Assembly: GCF_014652235.1 (NCBI RefSeq)
Contig: NZ_BMYK01000010.1
Location: 1-64,000 of the forward strand
Reading direction: 5' to 3'
From: Pseudorhodoferax aquiterrae
GTDB taxonomy: Bacteria > Pseudomonadota > Gammaproteobacteria > Burkholderiales > Burkholderiaceae_C
Length of the DNA: 64,000 nucleotides
Translations under genes and position numbers: made by a program
Shown here: positions 16,569 to 29,385 of the stretch, piece after piece
Position numbering within the stretch: position 1 is the stretch's first letter
How the letters are laid out: every line of letters starts with the position of its first letter
Notes under the pieces: model-generated
Databases searched by the model: none
Seen by the model: only the letters and a program-made list of their open reading frames with translations
What the model was told of the DNA's origin: nothing

Positions 16569-18844
16569 GCAGCGGCCTGCCGCAGGCCACCGGTGGCGTG
16601 GACCCGCGCCGCGCCCGCGCCATCCGCTGGGCCGTGGGCATCGGCGCCGCCGTGATCCTGGGCCTGGGCCTGGTGCTGCTGTTCCTGCTGGCCCAGGCCA
16701 CCAACAACCGCGAACTCTACGAGCGCAACTACGCGCGGCTGTTCGTGCTCAACGTGGTGGTCGCCAGCGTGCTGGCGGCCGTGATCCTGTGGGCCATGGT
16801 GCGGCTGGCCATCCGCGTGCGGCGTGGGCGCTTCGGCAGCCGGCTGCTGGTCAAGCTGGCCGCCATCTTCGCGCTGGTCGGGCTGGTGCCGGGTCTGGTC
16901 ATCTATGTCGTGTCCTACCAGTTCGTCTCGCGCTCCATCGAAAGCTGGTTCGACGTCAAGGTCGAGGGGGCGCTGGATGCGGGCGTGAACCTGGGTCGCA
17001 CCACGCTGGAGGTGCTGGCCAACGACCTGGGCAACAAGACGCGCATCGCCAGCGGCCAACTCGCCGAGGTGCCGGACGCCGCCGCCGGCCTGGCGCTGGA
17101 GCGCATCCGCGACCAGCTCGCCGCCAGCGAGGTCGTGCTCTGGAGCGCCAGCGGGCAGCTGATCGCCAGCGCCGGTCAGTCCAGCGTGCTGCTGACACCC
17201 GAGCGTGTCACGGCCCAGCAGCTGCGCAACGCGCGCAACCAGCGCGTGGTCGCCATGGTCGAGGGCCTGGACGATCCCGTTCCCGGGGTTGCGGCGCAGG
17301 GCCGCGTCAAGGCCCTGGCGCTGGTGCCCAGCGCCAGCGTGGGCCTGCTGGCCGAGCCGCGCTTCCTGCAGGCCAGCCAGCGCCTGCCCCAGGTGCTGGT
17401 GGACAACGCGCTGGCCGTGCAGGAAGCCAACCGCGAATACCAGGAGCGCGCGCTGGCCCGCGCCGGCCTGCAGCGCATGTACATCGGCACGCTCACGCTG
17501 AGCCTGTTCCTCGCGGTGTTCGGTGCCGTGCTGCTGGCGGTGCTGCTGGGCAACCAGCTGGCCCGGCCGCTGCTGCTGCTGGCCCATGGCGTGCGCCAGG
17601 TGGCCGCGGGCGACCTCACGCCCAAGGCGGTGCTGCAAAGCCGCGACGAGCTGGCCGGCCTCACGCGCTCGTTCGCCGACATGACGCAACAGCTGCTCGA
17701 TGCGCGCCAGGCCGCCGACCACAGCATGGAGCAGCTCGACCATGCACGCGCGAACCTGCAGACCATCCTGGACAACCTGACCTCGGGCGTCATCGTGCTC
17801 GATGCGCAGGGCCGCGTGCTCTCGTCCAACCCCGGTGCCACGCGCATCCTGCGCGCGCCGCTGGCCGCCTTCGAGGGCCAGCCGCTCGCCGCAGTGGCGG
17901 GCCTGGACGGGCTGGCGCAGAGCGTGCAGACCCAGTTCGAGCGGCTCGACGAAGGCCGCGACCACCACGGCCTGGACCACTGGCAGCAGCCCTTCGAGCT
18001 GCATGCCGCGCAGTCGGCGTTCTCGCAGGATGCCGTGGTGCTGCTGGCGCGCGGCGCGCAACTGCCCGACCAGACGCGGCTGCTGGTGTTCGACGACATC
18101 TCCGAGATCGTGTCGGCCCAGCGCGCCCAGGCCTGGGGCGAAGTGGCGCGCCGGCTCGCCCACGAGATCAAGAACCCGCTCACGCCGATCCAGCTGTCGG
18201 CCGAGCGGCTGCAGATGAAGCTCGAGCCCAAGCTCGAGGGCGAGTCCGAGCGCGCGCTGCTGGCCAAGTCCGTGCGCACCATCGTCGAGCAGGTCGACGC
18301 CATGAAGCGGCTGGTCAACGAGTTCCGCGACTACGCGCGTCTGCCCGCCGCCGACCTCAAGCCGCTGGACCTCAATGCGCTGGTGCACAACGTGATGCAG
18401 CTGTATCCGCAGGAAGGCGCGGCCGTGCCCGTGCTGCTCGACCTGGATCCGCGCTGCCCGCCGATCCGCGGCGATGCCGAACAGCTGCGCCAGGTGATCC
18501 ACAACCTGCTGCAGAACGCGCAGGACGCCACCGAGGCCGGCGGGCGCGGTGCGACGCTGGAAGACGGTGGTGCCGTGCGGCTGCGCACGCAGTGGCTGGA
18601 GCAGGCCCAGCGTGTGCGCCTGTCGGTGCGCGACCAGGGCACGGGCTTTCCGGAAGCCATGCTCAAGCGCGCGTTCGAGCCCTATGTGACGACCAAGCCG
18701 CGCGGCACCGGGCTGGGCCTGGCGGTCGTCAAGAAGATCGCCGACGAACACCATGCGCGCATCGACCTTGCAAATCGCGTGGTCGATGGTGCCGTGATCG
18801 GTGCGCAAGTGTCGTTATCATTCGCCGTCGATGGCGCGGCCTAG
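16565..18844 (+). CDS. ntrY: NtrY-type membrane sensor histidine kinase
   Basis: A 759-residue sensor kinase. Transmembrane helices lie near residues 20-40, 58-78, 95-117 and 305-328; a HAMP region follows, then a PAS domain (ILDNLTSGVIVLDAQGRVLSSN), the phosphoacceptor H533 in RLAHEIKNPLTP, and an ATPase domain with HNLLQNAQDA and GTGLGLAVVKK. In other bacteria NtrY works with NtrX in nitrogen and redox responses; the signal here is unknown. The start is GTG at 16565, overlapping the previous stop by four bases. The partner regulator is 43 bases downstream. Confidence 0.9.
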   Translation: MSSGLPQATGGVDPRRARAIRWAVGIGAAVILGLGLVLLFLLAQATNNRELYERNYARLFVLNVVVASVLAAVILWAMVRLAIRVRRGRFGSRLLVKLAAIFALVGLVPGLVIYVVSYQFVSRSIESWFDVKVEGALDAGVNLGRTTLEVLANDLGNKTRIASGQLAEVPDAAAGLALERIRDQLAASEVVLWSASGQLIASAGQSSVLLTPERVTAQQLRNARNQRVVAMVEGLDDPVPGVAAQGRVKALALVPSASVGLLAEPRFLQASQRLPQVLVDNALAVQEANREYQERALARAGLQRMYIGTLTLSLFLAVFGAVLLAVLLGNQLARPLLLLAHGVRQVAAGDLTPKAVLQSRDELAGLTRSFADMTQQLLDARQAADHSMEQLDHARANLQTILDNLTSGVIVLDAQGRVLSSNPGATRILRAPLAAFEGQPLAAVAGLDGLAQSVQTQFERLDEGRDHHGLDHWQQPFELHAAQSAFSQDAVVLLARGAQLPDQTRLLVFDDISEIVSAQRAQAWGEVARRLAHEIKNPLTPIQLSAERLQMKLEPKLEGESERALLAKSVRTIVEQVDAMKRLVNEFRDYARLPAADLKPLDLNALVHNVMQLYPQEGAAVPVLLDLDPRCPPIRGDAEQLRQVIHNLLQNAQDATEAGGRGATLEDGGAVRLRTQWLEQAQRVRLSVRDQGTGFPEAMLKRAFEPYVTTKPRGTGLGLAVVKKIADEHHARIDLANRVVDGAVIGAQVSLSFAVDGAA

Positions 18845-18887
18845 CTGCCCGCTCGACGGCAAACGGCAACTGCGCTTCTTCTGAACA

Positions 18888-19592
18888 ATGGCAAACATAC
18901 TCGTGGTCGACGACGAACTGGGGATCCGGGACCTGCTCTCCGAGATCCTCAACGACGAAGGCCACAACATCGAGCTGGCCGAGAACGCGGCCCAGGCCCG
19001 TGCCGCGCGCGCACGTGGCCGCCCCGACCTCGTGCTGCTGGACATCTGGATGCCCGACACCGACGGGGTGTCGTTGCTCAAGGAGTGGTCGAGCGCCGGC
19101 ACGCTGACCATGCCGGTCATCATGATGAGCGGCCATGCGACGATCGACACCGCGGTGGAAGCCACCAAGATCGGGGCACATTCCTTCCTCGAGAAGCCCA
19201 TCACGCTGCAAAAGCTGCTCAAGGCCGTGGAGCAGGCGCTGGCCCGCAACGCCGTGCGCAAGCCGGGACTGCCGGGCGTGGCCATTCCCGGCGTGATCGA
19301 GGCCAAGGCCGAGCCGGTCGATGCAGCGGCACTGCCAGGTGCGCCTGGCAACGCCCACGCGATGGCCGTGACCGACAGCGGCCCGCAGGCACGCCAGACC
19401 TTCGAGCTGGACAAGCCCCTGCGTGAAGCGCGCGACGGCTTCGAGAAGGCCTACTTCGAATTCCACCTGGCACAGGAAGGCGGCTCGATGACGCGCGTCG
19501 CCGAGAAGACCGGCCTGGAGCGCACGCACCTGTACCGCAAGCTCAAACAATTGGGTGTCGATCTCTCGCGCGGCAAACGTGCCGCAATTTGA
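18888..19592 (+). CDS. NtrX-like response regulator lacking the AAA+ domain (receiver + Fis-type HTH)
   Basis: A 234-residue regulator. The receiver domain has phosphoacceptor D52 (LLDIWMPDTDG), MMSGHATIDTAV and lysine in FLEKPITL. The C-terminus (about residues 185-230) is a Fis-like helix-turn-helix (MTRVAEKTGLERTHLYRKLKQLG). The sigma-54-activating ATPase domain of NtrX (about 240 residues with GAFTGA) is absent; about 60 residues of linker take its place. It is the obvious partner of the adjacent NtrY-type kinase. It can bind DNA in principle but cannot activate sigma-54 polymerase in the usual way. The domain edges show no sign of frameshift or recent deletion. Confidence 0.88.
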   Translation: MANILVVDDELGIRDLLSEILNDEGHNIELAENAAQARAARARGRPDLVLLDIWMPDTDGVSLLKEWSSAGTLTMPVIMMSGHATIDTAVEATKIGAHSFLEKPITLQKLLKAVEQALARNAVRKPGLPGVAIPGVIEAKAEPVDAAALPGAPGNAHAMAVTDSGPQARQTFELDKPLREARDGFEKAYFEFHLAQEGGSMTRVAEKTGLERTHLYRKLKQLGVDLSRGKRAAI

Positions 19593-19594
19593 TA

Positions 19595-19600
19595 TATACT
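19595..19600 (+). promoter_or_regulatory. Candidate -10 box of tRNA-Phe
   Basis: TATACT, 12 bases before the first base of tRNA-Phe and just after the preceding stop codon, in an A/T-rich patch that stands out from the GC-rich surroundings. No good -35 was found at the usual distance. Confidence 0.5.
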
Positions 19601-19612
19601 CATAGGCTCCCC

Positions 19613-19688
19613 GGCCCGGTAGCTCAGTTGGTAGAGCAGCGGATTGAAAATCCGCGTGTCGTTGGTTCGATTCCGACCCAGGCCACCA
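19613..19688 (+). tRNA. tRNA-Phe (anticodon GAA)
   Basis: A 76-nt cloverleaf with encoded CCA. The anticodon loop TTGAAAA carries GAA, and the T arm GTTGG-TTCGATT-CCGAC is regular. The acceptor stem GGCCCGG (19613-19619) against CCAGGCC (19678-19684) contains one non-Watson-Crick pair, C5 opposite A68. The rest is standard, so the gene is probably functional. Confidence 0.95.
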
Positions 19689-19696
19689 AACAAAAC

Positions 19697-19729
19697 AAGG
19701 CGCTGCAATCTTTCAGGTTGCAGCGCCTT
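19697..19729 (+). terminator. Terminator after tRNA-Phe
   Basis: AAGGCGCTGCAA (19697-19708) pairs perfectly over 12 bp with TTGCAGCGCCTT (19718-19729), loop of nine bases, followed by TGTCTTT. It ends the tRNA-Phe transcript. The opposite-strand lhr gene ends at 19795. Confidence 0.85.
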
Positions 19730-19794
19730 TGTCTTTGGCGCGGCTTTCGGGGTTCAGCTCCCCGGCGCAAAGCGCAGTCTGCGGGATGGACCCG

Positions 19795-24117
<4,323 letters not shown>

Positions 24118-24151
24118 CGGCCCGCGATTGTGGCCGGCGCGCCGTGCGCTG

Positions 24152-24370
24152 TCAGTCCGCCAGCCGGATCGCCCCTTCGGCCAGGTAGCGTTTGAAGTCC
24201 GCGATGGGCATGGCGGTGCTGCCGCGCACCTCGCCGCCTTCGTCGTGCCAGCTCAGGGTGGCGTCCTGCGCCGTGGTCGTGACCTCGACCGGCCCCTTGC
24301 GGATCGGAATCAGCGGGCCGTCGCCCTCGCGGTACTCCACCTTGCCCGTGATCTCAGCCTTCTGTGCCAT
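24152..24370 (-). CDS. Small conserved hypothetical protein (72 aa)
   Basis: A 72-residue soluble protein: MAQKAEITGKVEYREG, then a central beta-rich part and a C-terminal FKRYLAEGAIRL. GGGAG lies seven bases before the ATG at 24370, which supports the start. I do not recognise a named domain. It precedes lhr on the same strand with a 34-base gap, so the two may be transcribed together. It is divergent from the spermidine-synthase-like gene across a 157-base gap in which I see no further gene. Confidence 0.7.
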   Translation of the reverse strand: MAQKAEITGKVEYREGDGPLIPIRKGPVEVTTTAQDATLSWHDEGGEVRGSTAMPIADFKRYLAEGAIRLAD

Positions 24371-24527
24371 GCGCAACTCCCTTGGACACCGTGTCCGTTC
24401 GGCGCAGCATCCGCGAGCTCCGCCTGGCGCGCCAGCGGACGGCAGGCGTTGCCGCCGTGGGTGTTCTCCTACGGTGCGCCGGCGCCGCTCTGGGCAGAAT
24501 GCGCCGACCTCGCAGCCAGGACCCCCG

Positions 24528-26609
24528 ATGCTCATCACTCTCGCCAGCGGCGCCACCGTCGTGCTTTCCAGCTTCCTGCTGTTCCTCGTGCAGCCCATCC
24601 TGGCCAAGCAGATCCTGCCCTGGTTCGGCGGCAGCTCGGCGGTGTGGACGGTCAGCATGGTGTTCTTCCAGTGCGCGCTGCTGGCGGGCTACCTTTATGC
24701 CCACTGGCTGCAGGCGCGGCCGCCGCGCATGCAGCGCGTGGTGCACCTGGCGCTGCTGGCGGCCGCGCTGCTGACCCTGCCCATCGTGCCCGATGCGGTC
24801 TACAAACCGGCCGGCGAGGCCGATGCCGCACGCGGCATCCTCGCGCTGCTGGTCGTCACCGTGGGCCTGCCCTACATGTCGCTGGCCGCCACCTCGCCGC
24901 TGTTGCAGCGCTGGTTGAGCCAGGCCGTGGCGCCGGCGCAGCAGCTCCGGGTCTATCGGCTGTTCGCCTGGTCCAACGCAGGCTCCCTGGCGGCGCTGCT
25001 GGCCTATCCCTTCCTGGTGGAGCCCTGGTTCGACAGCGGCATCCAGTCGCGCGCCTGGAGCGTGGCCTACGGGGTGTTCGCACTGGCCTGCGCCGGCGTG
25101 GCCTGGCGCGCGACCGGGGTGGCGCTGCCGGCCGGTGCCGGCGCGGCCACGCTGGGCCAGGCCGTGCAGGCCGCCGAGCCGGTGCCCGGCCTGGGCCGCC
25201 ATGCGGTCTGGACGCTGCTGGCCATGCTGCCCTCGGCCCTGCTGCTGGCCGTGACCACGCACATGACGCAGAACGTGGCCTCCATTCCCTTCCTGTGGAT
25301 CGTGCCGCTGGCGCTGTACCTGCTGTCTTTCATGCTGGTCTTCGAGGGCCGCGGCGGGCGCGGCTGGTACCTGGGCCCGGTCGCGCGCCGGCTCTGGCTG
25401 CTGCCCACGCTGGCCGTGACCGTGGCCATGGCCTGGGCGCTGTCGGCCAGCAACGGCGTGCTGCACATCCAGTACGCGATCCCGCTGTTCGCCAGCGGCC
25501 TGTTCCTGGTGTGCATGGTTTGCCACGGCGAGATGGCGGCCCTGCGGCCGGCGCCGCAGCACCTCACGCGCTTTTACCTGTGCATGGCACTGGGCGGTGC
25601 CATCGGCGGGCTGGGCGTGGGTCTGGTCGCGCCGCGCGTGCTGACGGCCTACTGGGAGCTGCCCGGCCTGCTGCTGGCCGTGACGCTCGTGGGCCTGCTG
25701 GCCGGCTGGCGTGCCGGCTTGGGGCGCTGGTCGCTGCGCGCGCTGCCCCTGGCGGCCGCGCTGGCGGCCGTGGGCGGCGTGGCCTGGTACGGCCTGGAGT
25801 ACGTGCGCGCCTTGCACCAGGGCAGCATCGCCAGCGCGCGCAACACCTACGGCATGCTGCGCGTGACGCAGGCCGGCAGCGGCGAGGACGAAGTGCGCCG
25901 GCTGCTGCACGGCACCATCATGCACGGCGAGCAGTACACGGCCGAGGACCGGCGCCGCCTGCCTACCAGCTACTACGGCGAGACCAGCGGCATCGGCCGC
26001 CTGCTGGCCTTCAAGGGCGAGGCCGGGTCGCTGCGCGTGGGCTCGGTGGGCCTGGGCACGGGCACCTTGCTGAGCTATGCGCGCGGCGGCGACGACTACG
26101 TGGTCTACGAGCTCGACGCCCAGGTGGTCGAGGCCGCGCGGCGCTGGTTCCGCTACATCGCCGACGCGCCGACCACGCCGCAGCTGCGCCTGGGCGACGC
26201 CCGCCTGTCGATGGAGCGCGAACTGGCCGAGGGCCGGCCAGGCGGCTACGACGTGATCGCGGTCGACGCGTTCTCCAGCGATTCCATTCCCGTGCACCTG
26301 CTCACGCGCGAGGCGCTGGGCGTCTACATGGCGCACCTGAAACCCGACGGGCTGGTGGCCTTCCACATCTCCAACCGCTACCTGGACCTTTCGCCGGTGG
26401 TGGCGCAGCTGGCCCAGTCCCATGGGCTCGTCGCCTGGCAGGTCGACGACAGCCCGGTGGAGGACCACCTGAGCTTCACGAGCTGGGTGCTGGTCGGCCG
26501 CAGCATCCCCGACCGTCTGCAGGAGGCCGGCTGGCTGCTGGCGCCCACGCCCGGTGCGCCGCTCTGGACCGACCAGTACAACAACCTGTTCAAGACGCTC
26601 AAGTTCTGA
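24528..26609 (+). CDS. Membrane-fused spermidine-synthase-like protein
   Basis: A 693-residue protein. The first two-thirds holds about ten hydrophobic helices with the family start FLLFLVQPILAKQILPWFGG and SAVWTVSMVFFQCALLAGYLYAH (spread over residues 15-60). The last 220 residues form a Rossmann fold like polyamine aminopropyltransferases, with VGLGTGTLLSYARGGDDYVVYELD split around residue 508 and VDAFSSDSIPVHLL near residue 583. Such fusions are common in proteobacteria, and their substrate is generally unknown. The start ATG at 24528 has only a weak ribosome site. A hairpin terminator follows. Confidence 0.8.
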   Translation: MLITLASGATVVLSSFLLFLVQPILAKQILPWFGGSSAVWTVSMVFFQCALLAGYLYAHWLQARPPRMQRVVHLALLAAALLTLPIVPDAVYKPAGEADAARGILALLVVTVGLPYMSLAATSPLLQRWLSQAVAPAQQLRVYRLFAWSNAGSLAALLAYPFLVEPWFDSGIQSRAWSVAYGVFALACAGVAWRATGVALPAGAGAATLGQAVQAAEPVPGLGRHAVWTLLAMLPSALLLAVTTHMTQNVASIPFLWIVPLALYLLSFMLVFEGRGGRGWYLGPVARRLWLLPTLAVTVAMAWALSASNGVLHIQYAIPLFASGLFLVCMVCHGEMAALRPAPQHLTRFYLCMALGGAIGGLGVGLVAPRVLTAYWELPGLLLAVTLVGLLAGWRAGLGRWSLRALPLAAALAAVGGVAWYGLEYVRALHQGSIASARNTYGMLRVTQAGSGEDEVRRLLHGTIMHGEQYTAEDRRRLPTSYYGETSGIGRLLAFKGEAGSLRVGSVGLGTGTLLSYARGGDDYVVYELDAQVVEAARRWFRYIADAPTTPQLRLGDARLSMERELAEGRPGGYDVIAVDAFSSDSIPVHLLTREALGVYMAHLKPDGLVAFHISNRYLDLSPVVAQLAQSHGLVAWQVDDSPVEDHLSFTSWVLVGRSIPDRLQEAGWLLAPTPGAPLWTDQYNNLFKTLKF

Positions 26610-26617
26610 AAGCGAAA

Positions 26618-26647
26618 GGCCCGGCCTTCTCGAAGAAGGGCCGGGCC
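26618..26647 (-). terminator. Terminator hairpin between convergent genes
   Basis: GGCCCGGCCTTCT (26618-26630) pairs with AGAAGGGCCGGGCC (26634-26647) with one bulged base and a three-base loop. Read on the minus strand it is followed by TTTCGCTTTC, so it mainly serves tctA; it may also stop transcription from the plus-strand gene ending at 26609. Confidence 0.75.
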
Positions 26648-26667
26648 GGAGGCGGTGCGCAGGACGC

Positions 26668-28182
26668 TCAGCCTTCCTCGACGAAGGCCTCCTCGCGCTT
26701 GCTGCGCACGGTCGGGCTCAGCACGATGACGAGCAGCAGCACGGCGCCGATCAGCAGGGCCGCCGAGATCGGCCGCGTGACGAACACGCTCCAGTCGCCG
26801 CGCGAGAGCAGCAGCGCGCGGCGCAGGTTCTCCTCCATCATGGGCCCCAGGATCAGGCCCAGCAGCAGCGGCGCGGGCTCGCACTCGAGCTTGTGGAAGA
26901 TGTAGCCCAGGATGCCGAACCAGCCCAGCATCCAGACGTCGAAGGTGTTGTTGTTGGTCGAGTACACGCCGATCGCGCAGAACAGCACGATGGCCGGGAA
27001 CAGCCAGTGGTAGGGCACGGACAGCAGCTTGATCCAGATGCCGATCAGCGGCAGGTTCAGGATGATCAGCATGGCGTTGCCGATCCACATCGAGGCGATC
27101 AGGCCCCAGAACAGCTCGGGGTTGCTGGTCATGACCTGCGGGCCGGGCTGGATGTTGTGGATGGTCATCGCGCCGACCATCAGCGCCATCACGGCGTTGC
27201 CCGGGATGCCCAGCGTCAGCAGCGGGATGAAGGAGGTCTGCGCACCCGCGTTGTTGGCCGATTCGGGGCCGGCCACGCCGCGGATGTTGCCCTGGCCGAA
27301 CGGCACCTCGCCGTCACGCAGCTTGAGCTTCTTCTCCAGCGTGTAGGAGGCGAAGGCCGACAGCAGCGAGCCGCCGCCCGGCAGGATGCCCATGGAGCTG
27401 CCCAGCACCGTGCCGCGCAGGATGGCCGGCGTCATGTTCTTGAAATCCTGCGCCGTGGGCCAGATGCCCGTGAGCTTGGCCGTGTAGACCTCGCGCTCTT
27501 CCTCGGGCTTGGCCAGGTTGGCGATGATCTCGCCGTAGCCGAAGATGCCCATGGCGATCGCGATGAAGCTGATGCCGTCGGTCAGTTCCGGAATGTCGAA
27601 GCTGTAGCGCGCCACGCCCGAGTTCACGTCGGTGCCGACCAGGCCGAACAGCAGGCCCAGCACGATCATGCTGATGGCCTTGAGCAGCGAGCCCGAGGCC
27701 AGCACCACGGCGCCGATCAGGCCCAGCACCATCAGCGAGAAGTACTCGGCCGGGCCGAACTTGAAGGCGATCTCGGTCAGCGGCGGCGCGAACGCGGCCA
27801 GCACCAGCGTGGCCACGCTGCCCGCGAAGAATGAGCCCAGGCCCGCGGCCGCCAGCGCCGCGCCGCCGCGGCCCTTCTTGGCCATCTGGTGGCCGTCGAT
27901 CACGGTCACGACCGAGGACGACTCGCCCGGCAGGTTGACCAAGATGGCCGTGGTCGAGCCGCCGTATTGCGAACCGTAGTAGATGCCGGCCAGCATGATC
28001 AGCGCCGCCACCGGAGGCAGCGCGTAGGTGGCCGGCAGCAGCATGGCGATGGTGGCCACGGGGCCGACGCCGGGCAGCACGCCGATCAGCGTGCCCAGCA
28101 GGCAGCCGATGAAGGCGTAGAGCAGGTTCTGCAGCGTGAAGGCCGCGCTGAAGCCGAGCGAGAGGTGTTCGAGCAGTTCCAT
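26668..28182 (-). CDS. tctA: Tripartite tricarboxylate transporter, large membrane subunit TctA
   Basis: A 504-residue inner-membrane protein with about 12 helices. It shows the TctA hallmarks LIGVLPGVGPVATIAMLLP near residue 30, YGGSTTAILVNLPGE near residue 75, and a second LGSSMGILPGGGSLLSAF. TctA forms the sodium-coupled permease of TTT uptake systems, together with TctB and a periplasmic TctC/Bug receptor. The ATG at 28182 is eight bases after the tctB stop. No tctC gene is attached; the substrate is unknown. Confidence 0.93.
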   Translation of the reverse strand: MELLEHLSLGFSAAFTLQNLLYAFIGCLLGTLIGVLPGVGPVATIAMLLPATYALPPVAALIMLAGIYYGSQYGGSTTAILVNLPGESSSVVTVIDGHQMAKKGRGGAALAAAGLGSFFAGSVATLVLAAFAPPLTEIAFKFGPAEYFSLMVLGLIGAVVLASGSLLKAISMIVLGLLFGLVGTDVNSGVARYSFDIPELTDGISFIAIAMGIFGYGEIIANLAKPEEEREVYTAKLTGIWPTAQDFKNMTPAILRGTVLGSSMGILPGGGSLLSAFASYTLEKKLKLRDGEVPFGQGNIRGVAGPESANNAGAQTSFIPLLTLGIPGNAVMALMVGAMTIHNIQPGPQVMTSNPELFWGLIASMWIGNAMLIILNLPLIGIWIKLLSVPYHWLFPAIVLFCAIGVYSTNNNTFDVWMLGWFGILGYIFHKLECEPAPLLLGLILGPMMEENLRRALLLSRGDWSVFVTRPISAALLIGAVLLLVIVLSPTVRSKREEAFVEEG

Positions 28183-28190
28183 GGTGGTCC

Positions 28191-28679
28191 TCAGCCCGTG
28201 ATGAAGGAAGGCCAGACCTGGAACTGCAGGCTCAGGCCCACCACGAAGGTCAGGTAGCTGCCGACCGCCAGGATCGCCGCCAGGATGAGCGAGCCGCGGA
28301 ACACGAAGCGGCTGCCCGCCATGCTGGAGATGATCACCGCCGCGAAGATCGCCGCGATCAGGCCCATGGCCGGGATGCCCAGCGAAGGCACGCCGCCCAG
28401 CAGCACGCCGAAGGCCAGGTTGGCGCCGACGATGTAGAGCAGCGGCTTCCAGGCGATGGCGCCGATGCGGCCGCCGTCGGCGCGCCGGGAGCGCAGCGAG
28501 CCCAGCAGCACGAAGGCGCCCATGCCGGCCAGCAGCGCGCCCAGCAGCATCGGGAAGTAGCCCGGGCCCATGCGCGCGGCATTGCCGACGGTGTAGTTGA
28601 AGGCGCCCAGCGAGAAGGCGGCGCCGAAGCCCATGAACATCAATCCGGACACGAAGTCCTTGCGGCTCTTGATCTGCAT
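28191..28679 (-). CDS. tctB: Tripartite tricarboxylate transporter, small membrane subunit TctB
   Basis: A 162-residue protein with four hydrophobic helices (for example FVSGLMFMGFGAAFSLG near residue 10 and GYFPMLLGALLAGMGAFVLLG near residue 40). It is the small subunit pairing with TctA. The start ATG at 28679 gives the usual MQIKSRKDF N-terminus; the open frame extends upstream without family resemblance. It is divergent from a MarR-type regulator gene, with a dyad over its likely promoter. Confidence 0.9.
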   Translation of the reverse strand: MQIKSRKDFVSGLMFMGFGAAFSLGAFNYTVGNAARMGPGYFPMLLGALLAGMGAFVLLGSLRSRRADGGRIGAIAWKPLLYIVGANLAFGVLLGGVPSLGIPAMGLIAAIFAAVIISSMAGSRFVFRGSLILAAILAVGSYLTFVVGLSLQFQVWPSFITG

Positions 28680-28790
28680 GCGTGAGACGGGATGGGGGTG
28701 GAAGGACGGGCGCAGCCTGCACTGGCAAGAGGGCTGCGGCACCACGGCGGGGAACCGGGCGACCGGGGTGGTCAGGTTCCAGTCAGATAC

Positions 28791-28823
28791 ATCATGTTAT
28801 GAGTTGAATTGCATCACAACATG
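28791..28823. promoter_or_regulatory. Inverted repeat overlapping the tctBA promoter; candidate MarR operator
   Basis: CATGTTATGA (28793-28802) and TCACAACATG (28814-28823) are inverted copies with one mismatch, 21 bases apart start to start, which is two helical turns. On the minus strand TTGTGA (28819-28814) and CATGAT (28796-28791), 17 bases apart, fit a -35/-10 pair for tctBA, so the repeat covers that promoter. The MarR gene starts 97 bases away on the other strand, with TAATAT at 28883-28888 as its candidate -10. Confidence 0.5.
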
Positions 28824-28919
28824 AGTAATTCCACGTACACCGGCCTCGGGGCTTCCACCGATTTCCGTACGACTTGCACTGCTAATATTTCCGGACAAAA
28901 AGACAGGACGAGGACCGCC

Positions 28920-29336
28920 ATGGCCGACCGCAAGGGGGCAACCGACAAGCAGCGCTACGAGGCGCTGTCCGATTTCCGCTACCAGTTGCGCCGCTTCCTG
29001 CGCTTCAGCGAGGACGCCGCACGTGCCGAGGGCATCACGGCGCTGCAGTACCAGCTGCTGCTGCACACGCAGGGTTTCGCCGGCCGCGAGTGGGCCACCA
29101 TCGGCGAGCTGGCGGATTGCCTGCAGGCCCAGCCGCACGGCGTGGTGGCGCTGGTCACGCGCTGCGAGGAAGCCGGCCTCGTCGAGCGCCGTGCGAGCGC
29201 CACGGACCGGCGCCAGGTCGAGGTGCATCTGCTGCCGGCCGGCCGCCAGAAGCTGGCCCGGCTCGCGGCGCTGCATGCCGAGCAGCTGACCACGCTCAAC
29301 GAGGCCGTGCGCATCGCGGCGAAGATCCGCGGTTGA
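28920..29336 (+). CDS. MarR family transcriptional regulator
   Basis: A 138-residue winged-helix regulator. The core shows ITALQYQLLLHTQGF, WATIGELADCLQAQPHGVVALVTRCEEAGLV and the wing RRASATDRRQVEVHLLPAGRQKL (each block separate, residues 35-110). MarR proteins are usually ligand-responsive dimeric repressors. The start ATG at 28920 follows AGGACGAGGA; a longer frame from 28809 would include the dyad. It is divergent from tctBA, which it probably regulates, and lies 50 bases before the next gene. Confidence 0.88.
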   Translation: MADRKGATDKQRYEALSDFRYQLRRFLRFSEDAARAEGITALQYQLLLHTQGFAGREWATIGELADCLQAQPHGVVALVTRCEEAGLVERRASATDRRQVEVHLLPAGRQKLARLAALHAEQLTTLNEAVRIAAKIRG

Positions 29337-29385
29337 CACTCCGATAATCCGCCGCGTCAACACCCTTCCTGCAGGAGACGGGCCC

